Assembly: GCA_965658225.1 (NCBI GenBank)
Contig: CBFHRK010000005.1
Coordinates: forward strand, 21,528 to 85,527
Source: ECT2AJA-044 sp965658225
GTDB taxonomy: Bacteria; Bacteroidota; Bacteroidia; Flavobacteriales; ECT2AJA-044
DNA length: 64,000 nt
Direction of reading: 5' to 3'
In this document: piece by piece, positions 6,940 to 15,298 of the stretch
Position numbering within the stretch: the first letter of the stretch is position 1
Layout: every line of letters begins with the position of its first letter
The notes under the pieces: model-generated
Database searches by the model: none
The model's input: only the letters and a program-made list of their open reading frames with translations
What the model was told of the DNA's origin: nothing
Translations under genes and position numbers: made by a program

Positions 6940-8604
6940 CTACGACAAACCAGAAATAACCCCATTATCATCTACATCCATGTGGTAGGCCGCAGGCTCT
7001 TTAGGTAGTCCGGGCATGCGCATCATTTTTCCTGTAATCGGAATCACGAATCCAGCTCCGGCCGCTATTTCTATTTCGCGAACGTGTAACGTGTGCCCCT
7101 GAGGAGCACCGCGAACCGTTTCGTCATCACTGAACGATTTTTGCGTTTTGGCAATACATATCGGAAGGTGACCCAATCCGAGTCGATCAATCCTTCTTAA
7201 ATCAGCCTGAGCTTTAGGTTCAAATACAACTTTAGCAGCTCGGTAAATTTCGGAGGCTATTTTCTCAATCTTTTCGGTAATCGTGTTTTCAGCGGCATAA
7301 AGCGGGGAAAATAATCCGGGATCCTCATCGGCCACACGGGCTACTTCTTTCGCTAATTCTACAGTTCCATCGCTTCCTTTTGCCCATCCCTCGGATACGA
7401 TGGCCGAAACATTCATCTCCGCACAAAGAGCCTTAACAATTTCGTGCTCTTCAGCCGTGTCCCAAGGGAAGGCATTGATGGCGACAATCGGTTCGATCTT
7501 GAATTTTCGCATGTTCTCAATATGCTGCTTCAAGTTCACAAAACCTTTTTGAACGGCTTCCAAATTCTGATCTTTCAGTTCTTTCAATCCAACCCCACCA
7601 TGGTAGCGCAAGGCCTGAATAGTAGCCACAACAACGGTTGCTGATGGCTTCAGTTGGGCAGAAGCACATTTGATGTCGAAAAATTTCTCGGCGCCCAAAT
7701 CAGCTCCAAAGCCGGCTTCCGTAACTACGTAGTCAGAAAGTGCCAGTCCCATTTTCGTAGCGACCACCGAATTGGTTCCTTGAGCGATGTTCGCAAAAGG
7801 GCCGCCGTGAATAATGGCCGGATTCCCTTCGAGGGTTTGCACCAAATTGGGATTTAAAGCATCGCGCAAAATGACTGCCATGGCGCCTACTGCCTTAATA
7901 TCGCGAGCGTAAACAGGCGATAAATCCCGTTTGAAACCTACCAATATGGCACCGAGCCGTTTTTTTAAATCCTTGAAATCGGCCGCCAAGCAAAGAATCG
8001 CCATGATTTCCGAAGCCGGCGTTATGTAATAGCCTTCTTCCCTTGGAACTCCATTCAATGGGCCGTTTAATCCAATAGTAATGTTGCGAAGGGAGCGGTC
8101 GTTCATGTCAATCACTCGCCGCCAAAGAATTCTTCTCGGGTCGAGTTTAGGCTCATGATCATGATACAAGTGATTGTCGATCATAGCCGACAAAAGGTTG
8201 TTCGCCTTGGTTATCGCAGAAAAATCACCCGTAAAATGCAGATTGATATCCTCCATAGGAACCACCTGCGAATGTCCGCCACCAGCTGCTCCACCTTTCA
8301 TTCCGAATACCGGCCCAAGGCTAGGTTCGCGGAGAACCACGGTGGTTTTTTTACCGATTTTATTCATGCCTTCCGATAGTCCAATACTTACCGTTGTTTT
8401 TCCTTCACCGGCCGGAGTAGGAGAGAGGGCAGTCACCAAAATGAGCTTTCCAGATGGTCGCGCGTTTTTCAAAAGTGAGAGCGGAAGTTTCGCTTTATAT
8501 TTCCCGTAGGGTTCTAATTCGGAATAGGGAACACCCAATTTTTCTGCGATGGCAGCAATGGGCTCAAGGACTGCCTTCTGAGCAATTTCTAAATCTGGAT
8601 TCAT
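6940..8604 (-). CDS. fhs: Formate--tetrahydrofolate ligase
   Basis: 554 residues, the usual length. It makes 10-formyl-THF from formate, THF and ATP for one-carbon metabolism. The P-loop TPAGEGKTTVSIGL (about residues 61-74), GGAAGGGHSQVVPMEDINLHF-type loop and the Glu/Phe-rich VVTEAGFGADLGAEKFF segment are intact. It follows the HTH regulator with a 3-bp gap, so the two are one transcript. The 189 bp downstream to recX holds the palindromic element and nothing else recognisable. Confidence 0.97.
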   Translation of the reverse strand: MNPDLEIAQKAVLEPIAAIAEKLGVPYSELEPYGKYKAKLPLSLLKNARPSGKLILVTALSPTPAGEGKTTVSIGLSEGMNKIGKKTTVVLREPSLGPVFGMKGGAAGGGHSQVVPMEDINLHFTGDFSAITKANNLLSAMIDNHLYHDHEPKLDPRRILWRRVIDMNDRSLRNITIGLNGPLNGVPREEGYYITPASEIMAILCLAADFKDLKKRLGAILVGFKRDLSPVYARDIKAVGAMAVILRDALNPNLVQTLEGNPAIIHGGPFANIAQGTNSVVATKMGLALSDYVVTEAGFGADLGAEKFFDIKCASAQLKPSATVVVATIQALRYHGGVGLKELKDQNLEAVQKGFVNLKQHIENMRKFKIEPIVAINAFPWDTAEEHEIVKALCAEMNVSAIVSEGWAKGSDGTVELAKEVARVADEDPGLFSPLYAAENTITEKIEKIASEIYRAAKVVFEPKAQADLRRIDRLGLGHLPICIAKTQKSFSDDETVRGAPQGHTLHVREIEIAAGAGFVIPITGKMMRMPGLPKEPAAYHMDVDDNGVISGLS

Positions 8605-8607
8605 GTT

Positions 8608-9600
8608 CTAAAATAATCGGATATATTCCTTTAAAGTATCTATTTGTTGATGAATTCGGCGTTGAAAACGAACGCGTTCTTTATGACCGCTTTCACTTAT
8701 TTGAACGCTGTTGTTCATTTGATCTTTGCACCATTTTACAATTTCATCGCAGTAATCTGCATCCGTTGTGCTCAAATAATTCAATCCCGAATAAGGAGCA
8801 AAATACAGCTTTCGTTGCTCTCCAATGCCGAGTACACTATTATCCATAATTAAAAGCTCGTGGTAATAAAGCGTAAAAGTGGTATTCGGTATGGGTTCAA
8901 GTGTCGTCGGATTTACTTTCAAGCCTAACTCGGCTTGATAGAAAACGAGGTCCACTAGTTTGCCGAAGTCGTTGAGTAAGTCTATGGCGACTTGAACCGA
9001 TTTTATAGCGCCCAATTCATAATAGTATTTCACTTGCTTCAGCATACTACTCACCGTACTGTCGGTCCAAAATTCAACACTCGATAATTTTTGATAATTC
9101 ATGGCCATATCGAGTCCGGCACTGGCCAGTTCATTTTCAGAGGAAGAGCTGTCGAACATTTCGGCGGGCTGGCTTCCAAAGTTGTAAAGTGAGCGCATCC
9201 AAACAAAGGTTTTGAACCTGGCAATGGATGGATACAAAAAGTTGTAAAAAATGGGTACGTCTTTGGCCAGGTAGTACATATGGCCATTATCCGCTTTGAT
9301 ATTTGCGATGTGTTGACCGTTGTTTCGATATACTTCGGCCAATTTTTCTGCGGTATCAATTGCTCCGTTGCGAAAGAAAGGAATTTGATTTTTCGATCCG
9401 CCCGTGAGGGCGCCCGTACCCAAACCACTAAGTTGCATTAGTTTAACCCCTTCATCAAAACTCAGGGCAGTATCGCCCCGCATGCGTCGGTAGGCACTGT
9501 CCAGGCTAATATTCAGGGTTTCGGACAAAATTTTGGCCGCCTCTTTTGGCTCGTCTAGCTTACTCTTCCAGAGGTCGAGTAATTCGTTCTGATATTTCAC
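8608..9600 (-). CDS. HTH (BetR/XRE-like) transcriptional regulator with large C-terminal domain
   Basis: 330 residues. Residues 15-55 form a helix-turn-helix (SETLNISLDSAYRRMRGDTALSFDEGVKLMQLSG), with the small Tyr-Arg-Arg-Met-Arg-Gly recognition loop seen in Bacteroidota HTH proteins of this type. The remaining 270 residues are a helical domain I do not recognise, perhaps a sensor. It lies 3 bp upstream of fhs and may control it. A perfect 9-bp inverted repeat stands just before its start, suggesting autoregulation. The function beyond DNA binding is unknown. Confidence 0.75.
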   Translation of the reverse strand: MKYQNELLDLWKSKLDEPKEAAKILSETLNISLDSAYRRMRGDTALSFDEGVKLMQLSGLGTGALTGGSKNQIPFFRNGAIDTAEKLAEVYRNNGQHIANIKADNGHMYYLAKDVPIFYNFLYPSIARFKTFVWMRSLYNFGSQPAEMFDSSSSENELASAGLDMAMNYQKLSSVEFWTDSTVSSMLKQVKYYYELGAIKSVQVAIDLLNDFGKLVDLVFYQAELGLKVNPTTLEPIPNTTFTLYYHELLIMDNSVLGIGEQRKLYFAPYSGLNYLSTTDADYCDEIVKWCKDQMNNSVQISESGHKERVRFQRRIHQQIDTLKEYIRLF

Positions 9601-9617
9601 AAATCAGGTTTCTTGGG

Positions 9618-9647
9618 TTTTATGCAAAGTAGGGAAAATGCATAAAA
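9618..9647. promoter_or_regulatory. Inverted repeat, putative operator of the HTH-fhs unit
   Basis: TTTTATGCA (9618-9626) and TGCATAAAA (9639-9647) form a perfect 9-bp inverted repeat with a 12-bp spacer. It ends 18 bp before the HTH regulator start, where the promoter should be. The right arm also overlaps the T-run of the upstream terminator. Confidence 0.5.
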
Positions 9648-9673
9648 AAACCCTCCCCGAAAAACGGAGAGGG
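9644..9673 (-). terminator. Terminator of the T9SS starch-binding protein gene
   Basis: On the minus strand a 9-bp stem with one mismatch (CGGAGAGGG pairing with CCCTCCCCG, 9651-9673) is followed by a run of seven T. Confidence 0.75.
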
Positions 9674-9697
9674 CTCTTCACTTTAAGTGATTCAGGA

Positions 9698-11398
9698 TTA
9701 TTGAATCAATACTTTGCTTGAGTTTACATTTCCTGCTTCGTTAACAACGTTCAAGAAATACATACCGGCGTTTAAGTTTCCACGCTCAATGCTTACTTCT
9801 CCGTTTACATTGTTGAAGTTGCGAACGATACGGCCAGTTACATCGATCATGATTACGTCAAAACGACCTTCAGTAGGAAGTACAACGGTTGTGTTATTCG
9901 TGAATGGATTTGGCTTCACTTGGAAACTTTCCTTTTCGAATTCACTTGTTGAAACCGTTAATTCTGTACAGGTATTGAATACATGCTGGTATACGTGAAG
10001 TTGGTCGTCTGTGCGTGTTGCTACACGGTTGTCTGGGAACGATCCGTTTGTTACACCGCAGTTGTCAACCGAGAAATCATAAGTCTCTTCAACCGTACCG
10101 GCCGCGTTAGGCGTTCCGTTTACGAACTTGTACTGTGCAGTACCTGGACAAAAATCTGGAAGAGTTACTTCGTAAATAGCTGGGTTCGTTGGAAGTGGAC
10201 TCAATTGAACCGCGCCATCTTGCCAGTTAGGAACTGTAAAGTCTCCCATGATGAATACACCACCCGATTGAAGAGCTTCGTTGCTCATGTCAACACGGAA
10301 AGTAACTGGTCCGTTGGCTGGTTTTGGGGCACAAGCTCCATAAACATCAGCTCCAAAGCAACGAACGTCAAGAGTAGAGTCTCCGCTCAACTGAATTACT
10401 TTATCGCCTCCGCCTTCCCAGTTGTCAGATCCTGGCTTAATGATACGAGCTTTGAAGCGAACTTCTCCAGAATCAGCCGTCACAGTGGCTTCGTAAACAC
10501 CGTCGTTATCGCCGTCAAGAGCCCAAATACGTGTTCCGCCCCATCCGTTGAATGTTCCAGCTAAGTCAATTGAATCTCCGGCAGCAGCATCGTAAAGGCA
10601 ACTTGCGTTTAAGTCAACTTTTACCGTCATAGTATATTGAGGAAGTGGCGCAGATGGACATGCAGTACACATACCAAAACAAAGAGGTCCGGCCGTCGTA
10701 TCTGTGCTTAAAACGATTTCACGGTTTCCACCAACTTCACATGCCGAAGGAACAGACTCGTTATCTGGCCAGTCGTTTCCATTGATATATTTATAAGCAT
10801 ACGTTCCTGCAGGAACATAAAAGATTCCTTGGTAAACACCGTCGTTATTTACGTCAAATAACTCGGTACTCGATGGAGTCCAGTCTGCAGGGTAACCTGC
10901 AGCGGCTTGGAAATTACCTGCAACACGCACTCCCAAAGTGCTCGGCGTTTGCATATTCATATCCACCATTTGACGCCACGCAACCATACCGGCTGGAGCC
11001 GCTTGTCCAAAGATAATTGCAGGAAGCGTAGTGTCTGAAGCAACACTGATAAAGCGGTTGTAGTTTCCGCCGCCTGGGTTTATACCAGCTACTGCGGGCG
11101 GAGCTTCATCTGTTCCCCAAGCGTTTCCGTTGAGGAATTTGAATTCATAAGTTCCTGCGGGTAACATCACTGTAGTAGAGTAGATGTTTCCTGAAACTAA
11201 AGTTAAGCCGTTGTCTGCTGGCTGCCAATCACCACCGGGGTTTCCGGCTGCACCTTGGAAGTCTCCAGCAACATGCGGTCCGACGGGATCTACCGTTTGA
11301 CCGGTCATGTCAACTTGGAAGGTCACGCTATACGGCTGTGCTACTGCAACGCCACCGAATAAAAGACCACCCATTAGTAAAGTGTAGAGCTTTTTCAT
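9698..11398 (-). CDS. T9SS-secreted protein with four starch-binding-like (E-set) modules
   Basis: 566 residues. Signal peptide about 1-20 (MKKLYTLLMGGLLFGGVAVAQ). Four related beta modules follow at about 22-130, 138-245, 253-350 and 366-465, each with a VTFQVDM-type strand, a V/L-AGDFQ/F-GW turn and an aromatic YEFKFLNGN or YAYKYINGN strand. These resemble the surface-binding domains of SusE/SusF and CBM48-like folds. The last 80 residues are a type A T9SS sorting domain (VKPNPFTNNTTV, GMYFLNVV, SSKVLIQ). It should lie on or be released from the cell surface and hold starch. It diverges from the GH13 amylase across a region with two operator-like palindromes, which supports that role. Confidence 0.8.
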   Translation of the reverse strand: MKKLYTLLMGGLLFGGVAVAQPYSVTFQVDMTGQTVDPVGPHVAGDFQGAAGNPGGDWQPADNGLTLVSGNIYSTTVMLPAGTYEFKFLNGNAWGTDEAPPAVAGINPGGGNYNRFISVASDTTLPAIIFGQAAPAGMVAWRQMVDMNMQTPSTLGVRVAGNFQAAAGYPADWTPSSTELFDVNNDGVYQGIFYVPAGTYAYKYINGNDWPDNESVPSACEVGGNREIVLSTDTTAGPLCFGMCTACPSAPLPQYTMTVKVDLNASCLYDAAAGDSIDLAGTFNGWGGTRIWALDGDNDGVYEATVTADSGEVRFKARIIKPGSDNWEGGGDKVIQLSGDSTLDVRCFGADVYGACAPKPANGPVTFRVDMSNEALQSGGVFIMGDFTVPNWQDGAVQLSPLPTNPAIYEVTLPDFCPGTAQYKFVNGTPNAAGTVEETYDFSVDNCGVTNGSFPDNRVATRTDDQLHVYQHVFNTCTELTVSTSEFEKESFQVKPNPFTNNTTVVLPTEGRFDVIMIDVTGRIVRNFNNVNGEVSIERGNLNAGMYFLNVVNEAGNVNSSKVLIQ

Positions 11399-11429
11399 AG
11401 GTCTATTTTATAAATTAAGTTTTAGACTA

Positions 11430-11446
11430 AGTGTATTTAGTACAAT
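11430..11446. promoter_or_regulatory. Operator-like palindrome, weaker copy 1
   Basis: AGTGTA-TTTAG-TACAAT: 11 of 12 arm positions match AGTGTA-N5-TACACT. It lies 32 bp before the T9SS protein start, on the side shared with the amylase. Confidence 0.55.
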
Positions 11447-11499
11447 TATGATGTGAAGGTAAATAAAAAAAAGTATTATTGAAATGATTTTAGTCAGTA

Positions 11500-11516
11500 A
11501 TTGTTAAAAGTACACT
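11500..11516. promoter_or_regulatory. Operator-like palindrome, weaker copy 2
   Basis: ATTGTT-AAAAG-TACACT: the right arm is perfect and the left has 4 of 6 matches. It ends 13 bp before the amylase start. A possible -7 element TATTATTG at 11474-11481 would place this site just downstream of the transcription start, a position suited to repression. Confidence 0.45.
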
Positions 11517-11529
11517 TATTCTGTACCCT

Positions 11530-13377
11530 ATGTATAGCAAAGGATTCCGCCGTATATTTTATGTTTTGCCGCTCTTGTTTTCATTAACTACTGTCGCTCA
11601 AAAGGCTCCAGAAAGGATAGATCCGCCCCATTGGTTCGCGGGAATGAACTCCGATACCCTAGAATTATTGGTATCTGGATCCGACTGGACCGATTGCACG
11701 TTTAATCTGAAGGAATCGACGGGTGTCACCTTGCATCGGGCCGAGCAGGCCCCGAATAATCACTATGTGTATTTGACTTTGGTATTCGATAAAGAAGCAC
11801 CCGCTCAAACACTCGAACTCATTGTTCAAAAAGGCCGCAAAAAGAAGTCTTTCACCTACGAATTGAGGGAGCGATCTGCGGATCCGGCCGGACTCACACC
11901 TGCGGATATAATGTACCTCATTACGCCCGATCGGTTTGCGAATGGCGATCCTTCAAATGATGTGGTTAAGGGCTCCAATAACATGGCCCTCGATCGGGCC
12001 GATGGCTTCGCTCGCCACGGAGGCGACCTTCAGGGAATCATTGATCACCTCGATTATATCCAAGACCTCGGCGTTAATGCACTCTGGCTCAATCCCGTTT
12101 TAGAAGCGAACGAATTCAAAGAGCCCTACCATGGTTACGCAATCAGCAACCACTACAAAATAGACCCTCACTATGGCGACCTCGCACTATACGGTACCCT
12201 CATGGACGAATTGAAAAAGCGCGACATGAAAATGGTGATGGATGTGGTTTATAATCACTTTGGATCTCAACACTACCTAGTTTTGGATCCGCCCGCCGAC
12301 GACTGGATCCACCGCTTCGAGGAGTATACAAGGTCTAATTTTAGAGCGCCCGTATTACTCGATCCGCACGCTCCGGAATCGGAAAAGAAGAGGTTTTCAG
12401 AAGGTTGGTTCGATGAGCATATGCCCGATATGAATTATGATAACAAGCACCTTGCGACCTACATGATTCAAAATACGCTTTGGTGGATCGAGACTTTTGG
12501 TATCGACGCCTTGCGAATTGATACGTATGCCTATCCGGAGCAAGATTTTATGGCAAAATTGGCAAAAGAAGTGCGCGATGAACATCCCGGATTCTTCTTG
12601 TTTGGGGAGACCTGGGTGCACGGACAGCAAATTCAATCGTGGTTTCCAGAAGATATGAAACAACGCAAGGGAGAAGGATCCGGTCAGACTTCCGTCACTG
12701 ATTTTCAATTGTATTTCGCGCTAAACAAAGGAGCCAATGAAGCTTATGGTTGGGCTGAAGGAGTGAGTCGAATTTATTATACGCTGGCAGCGGATTGGCT
12801 CTACGCGCATCCCGATTCACTGGTAACCTTTGTCGATAATCATGATCTCGCGCGCTATTTCGGAAGCGTTGGCGAAGACCTAAATAAATTCAAATGGGGT
12901 GTGGGCGCAATGCTTACCACTCGGGGCATACCTTGTATTTACTACGGTACCGAAATTTTAATGAAAGAAACCAAGGACCACGGAGCAATTCGGGAAGATT
13001 TTCCCGGTGGATGGCCAAGTGATACCTTGAGCAAGTTTGAACCATCGGGCCGAAATGAGGCCGAGAACGAAGCGTATAATTTTATTCGCGATTTAAATAA
13101 TTTGCGCCGTAAGCATAACGCCCTAGCGGCCGGAAGCCTTACGCAATACACGCCCGATCAAGGTGAGTACGTGTATTTCCGTCACGATAAGGATGAAACC
13201 TTTATGATTCTCATGAATGGCAACGACTCCGAGCACGTTTTTGATTTGGGTCGTTATGTCGATTTCCTTTCTAACGAAACGAAATTGGTAAATGCCTTAG
13301 ATGCATCTGATAAACGCGGAGTTGAGCCAATGACTTTGCCTGCACGCGGATTCAGAATTTATCAATTGGTCGATTAA
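11530..13377 (+). CDS. Secreted GH13 alpha-amylase/neopullulanase-type enzyme (SusA-like)
   Basis: 615 residues with a signal peptide (about 1-23). Residues 30-115 form an N-terminal beta domain like that of cyclomaltodextrinases. The TIM barrel has all four GH13 regions: DVVYNH at 238-243, RID with nucleophile Asp331, GET with acid/base Glu360, and DNHD with Asp439. A C-terminal all-beta domain closes the protein. It should split alpha-1,4 links of starch or maltodextrins in the periplasm or at the surface. Its end overlaps the convergent MFS transporter by 4 bp. It resembles Bacteroides SusA in layout; exact bond preference cannot be read. Confidence 0.92.
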   Translation: MYSKGFRRIFYVLPLLFSLTTVAQKAPERIDPPHWFAGMNSDTLELLVSGSDWTDCTFNLKESTGVTLHRAEQAPNNHYVYLTLVFDKEAPAQTLELIVQKGRKKKSFTYELRERSADPAGLTPADIMYLITPDRFANGDPSNDVVKGSNNMALDRADGFARHGGDLQGIIDHLDYIQDLGVNALWLNPVLEANEFKEPYHGYAISNHYKIDPHYGDLALYGTLMDELKKRDMKMVMDVVYNHFGSQHYLVLDPPADDWIHRFEEYTRSNFRAPVLLDPHAPESEKKRFSEGWFDEHMPDMNYDNKHLATYMIQNTLWWIETFGIDALRIDTYAYPEQDFMAKLAKEVRDEHPGFFLFGETWVHGQQIQSWFPEDMKQRKGEGSGQTSVTDFQLYFALNKGANEAYGWAEGVSRIYYTLAADWLYAHPDSLVTFVDNHDLARYFGSVGEDLNKFKWGVGAMLTTRGIPCIYYGTEILMKETKDHGAIREDFPGGWPSDTLSKFEPSGRNEAENEAYNFIRDLNNLRRKHNALAAGSLTQYTPDQGEYVYFRHDKDETFMILMNGNDSEHVFDLGRYVDFLSNETKLVNALDASDKRGVEPMTLPARGFRIYQLVD

Positions 13378-14906
13378 TTCTCTTTCGACGTCTTTTCCAA
13401 ATAAGCGGCTTCTCCGAAAAGCGGTTCTTTGATGCGCAGCGTTAAGAAGGCCGCCAAAATAAAGAAGGCACCTCCCATCACTAAATAGAGCATGGCGTAG
13501 TCCTGAAAAAACGCGTGAACAATTGGACCGCCAATGATTCCGTTGATGATTTGCGGAATTACAATGAAGAAGTTGAAAATGCCCATGTATACGCCCATTT
13601 TATTCACGGGTAAGCTGTCTATGAGCAGTGCATATGGCATAGATAAGATGCTGGCCCAGGCGAAGCCGATACCAATCATACTTATGATTAACCAATCTTG
13701 GGGTAAGAAATAGAGTCCTAGTAGGCCTAATCCGCCCGAAATTAGGGCGGTAAAATGAACAAATTTCCGACTCGTTTTCTTTGCCATGGGCGTGAGCAAA
13801 AAGGCAAAGACCAAGGCAAAGGCGTTGTACCAGCCAAATAGAAAACCTGTATAATCCCCAGCATCGTTGAAGGCCGCCGAAGCATTGTCCGTTGGCGCCA
13901 AACCGTAATGGTGCGTTGCTAGAGCCGAAGTGGTATACACCCACATCGTAAAGAGGCCAAACCAAGAAAAAAATTGAACCCAGCCCAAGCGCTGCATTCT
14001 CTTTGGCATTTTAAGGGCGTCGGAGAAAATAGCACGCATCATATTCGTTTTTTCCTCTTCTTCCTCAACTTCGCCCTGATGCTTTTTAAATACTTCTGGC
14101 GGATATTCTTTGATCGTTAAAATGGTATAAATGATTGAGCCGAGCAATATGAAAGCACCTATATAGAAGGAGTAGACCACGTTTGCAGGAACTGAGCCTG
14201 CGGCGGTTACGTTGGACACATTGAATACATTGGTCATGATCCACGGCATAAAAGATCCGAGGATTGCACCAATGCTAATTAATACGGTTTGAACACTGAA
14301 GCCCAATGTTCCCTGCGATTTCGGAAGCATATCGCCTACCAAGGCACGAAAAGGTTCCATGCTTATATTGAAACTCGCATCCATGAGCGCGAGAAAAGCA
14401 ACGCCAATCCATAGCACTGCGCTAATACCTATAAACTCTGTTGCCGTCAGTGATTCTNNNNNNNNNNNNNNNNNNNNNNNNNNNNNNNNNNNNNNNNNNN
14501 NNNNNNNNNNNNNNNNNNNNNNNNNNNNNNNNNNNNNNNNNNNNNNNNNNNNNNNNCCGGCCAAAATATTGGCGTTCGGTAAGAAAATGAGCCCCAAAGC
14601 TGCCATGATGGCCCCAACTAGAAAGTAAGGTTTACGGCGTCCCATGGGTCCCCAAGTTTTGTCGCCCATATGGCCAATAATCGGCTGAACAATGAGGCCG
14701 GTGAATGGGGCAACTAGCCAAAACCAACTTAAATGGTGCACATCGGCGCCGAAGTTCTGGAGAATCCGACTGGCATTACCGTTTTGAAGTCCAAAACCCA
14801 TTTGAATTCCCATAAAACCCATACTTAGGTTTACAATGGTCCCCAAAGAGAGTTTCGGCTTTTCAATTGCCGTGGTTACTTTTTCCGTGAATGAAGATTG
14901 GGCCAT
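13374..14906 (-). CDS. SLC45-type MFS sugar (maltose) transporter, interrupted by an N gap
   Basis: 510 codons including 33 unread ones. I start at MAQSSFTEK (14906) because the 33 codons upstream run into the mgsA reading frame. The N-terminal part has the SLC45/GPH-like signature (MGFMGIQMGFGLQNGNASR, GHMGDKTWGPMGRRKPY), and after the gap MDASFNISMEPFRALVGDMLP. About twelve membrane segments. The family carries maltose or sucrose with protons across the inner membrane. It is the last gene of the ten-gene minus-strand run, so it fits maltose uptake for the GH65 phosphorylase. Confidence 0.88.
   Translation of the reverse strand: MAQSSFTEKVTTAIEKPKLSLGTIVNLSMGFMGIQMGFGLQNGNASRILQNFGADVHHLSWFWLVAPFTGLIVQPIIGHMGDKTWGPMGRRKPYFLVGAIMAALGLIFLPNANILAXXXXXXXXXXXXXXXXXXXXXXXXXXXXXXXXXXESLTATEFIGISAVLWIGVAFLALMDASFNISMEPFRALVGDMLPKSQGTLGFSVQTVLISIGAILGSFMPWIMTNVFNVSNVTAAGSVPANVVYSFYIGAFILLGSIIYTILTIKEYPPEVFKKHQGEVEEEEEKTNMMRAIFSDALKMPKRMQRLGWVQFFSWFGLFTMWVYTTSALATHHYGLAPTDNASAAFNDAGDYTGFLFGWYNAFALVFAFLLTPMAKKTSRKFVHFTALISGGLGLLGLYFLPQDWLIISMIGIGFAWASILSMPYALLIDSLPVNKMGVYMGIFNFFIVIPQIINGIIGGPIVHAFFQDYAMLYLVMGGAFFILAAFLTLRIKEPLFGEAAYLEKTSKEN
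14458..14556. other. Assembly gap, 99 N
   Basis: Both sides stay in the same reading frame across the gap, so the number of missing bases is a multiple of three, possibly few or none. Confidence 0.95.
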
Positions 14907-14917
14907 GGGATTCCTTT

Positions 14918-15298
14918 TTATGTCAGTGAATCTCGCTCTAACGAGCGGAAAATTAGAGAGGCAGTTGCCGGATTCGTCGCTAAGGGAATATTGTAGACGT
15001 CGCATACGCGCATGAGCATCGCAATATCCGGTTCGTGGGGATGCTTGTCCAATGGATCCCGAAAAAAGAATACTGCATGTATTTTTCCTTCTGCTACCTC
15101 TGCTGCAATTTGCGCATCTCCGCCTAAAGGACCGCTTTTTACTTTCGTTACTTGAAGTCCGGCCGACTCCACATGCTTCCCCGTTGTACCGGTTGCGATT
15201 AAGTCGATTTCATTCTTTTTCAAAAGGTCGAAATGATCCCGCATAAACGTGACCATTTCGGCTTTTTTTCCGTCGTGAGCGATCAGGGCAATTTTCAT
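14918..15298 (-). CDS. mgsA: Methylglyoxal synthase
   Basis: 126 residues. It converts dihydroxyacetone phosphate to methylglyoxal and phosphate, a glycolytic bypass. Active-site residues of the family are all visible: His8 and Lys12 in AHDGKK, the phosphate loop TGTTG at 36-40, catalytic Asp61 in SGPLGGDAQ, and His88 and Asp91 in DPLDKHPHEPD. NIPLATNPATA closes the fold. It overlaps the GH13 lipoprotein upstream by 1 bp and is followed 11 bp later by the sugar transporter. A second, degenerate copy lies 7 kb upstream in the same operon. Confidence 0.96.
   Translation of the reverse strand: MKIALIAHDGKKAEMVTFMRDHFDLLKKNEIDLIATGTTGKHVESAGLQVTKVKSGPLGGDAQIAAEVAEGKIHAVFFFRDPLDKHPHEPDIAMLMRVCDVYNIPLATNPATASLIFRSLERDSLT

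Noticed and set aside
8154..8849. Overlapping plus-strand frames across fhs and the HTH gene
   Set aside because: They are shadows of two well-supported minus-strand genes.
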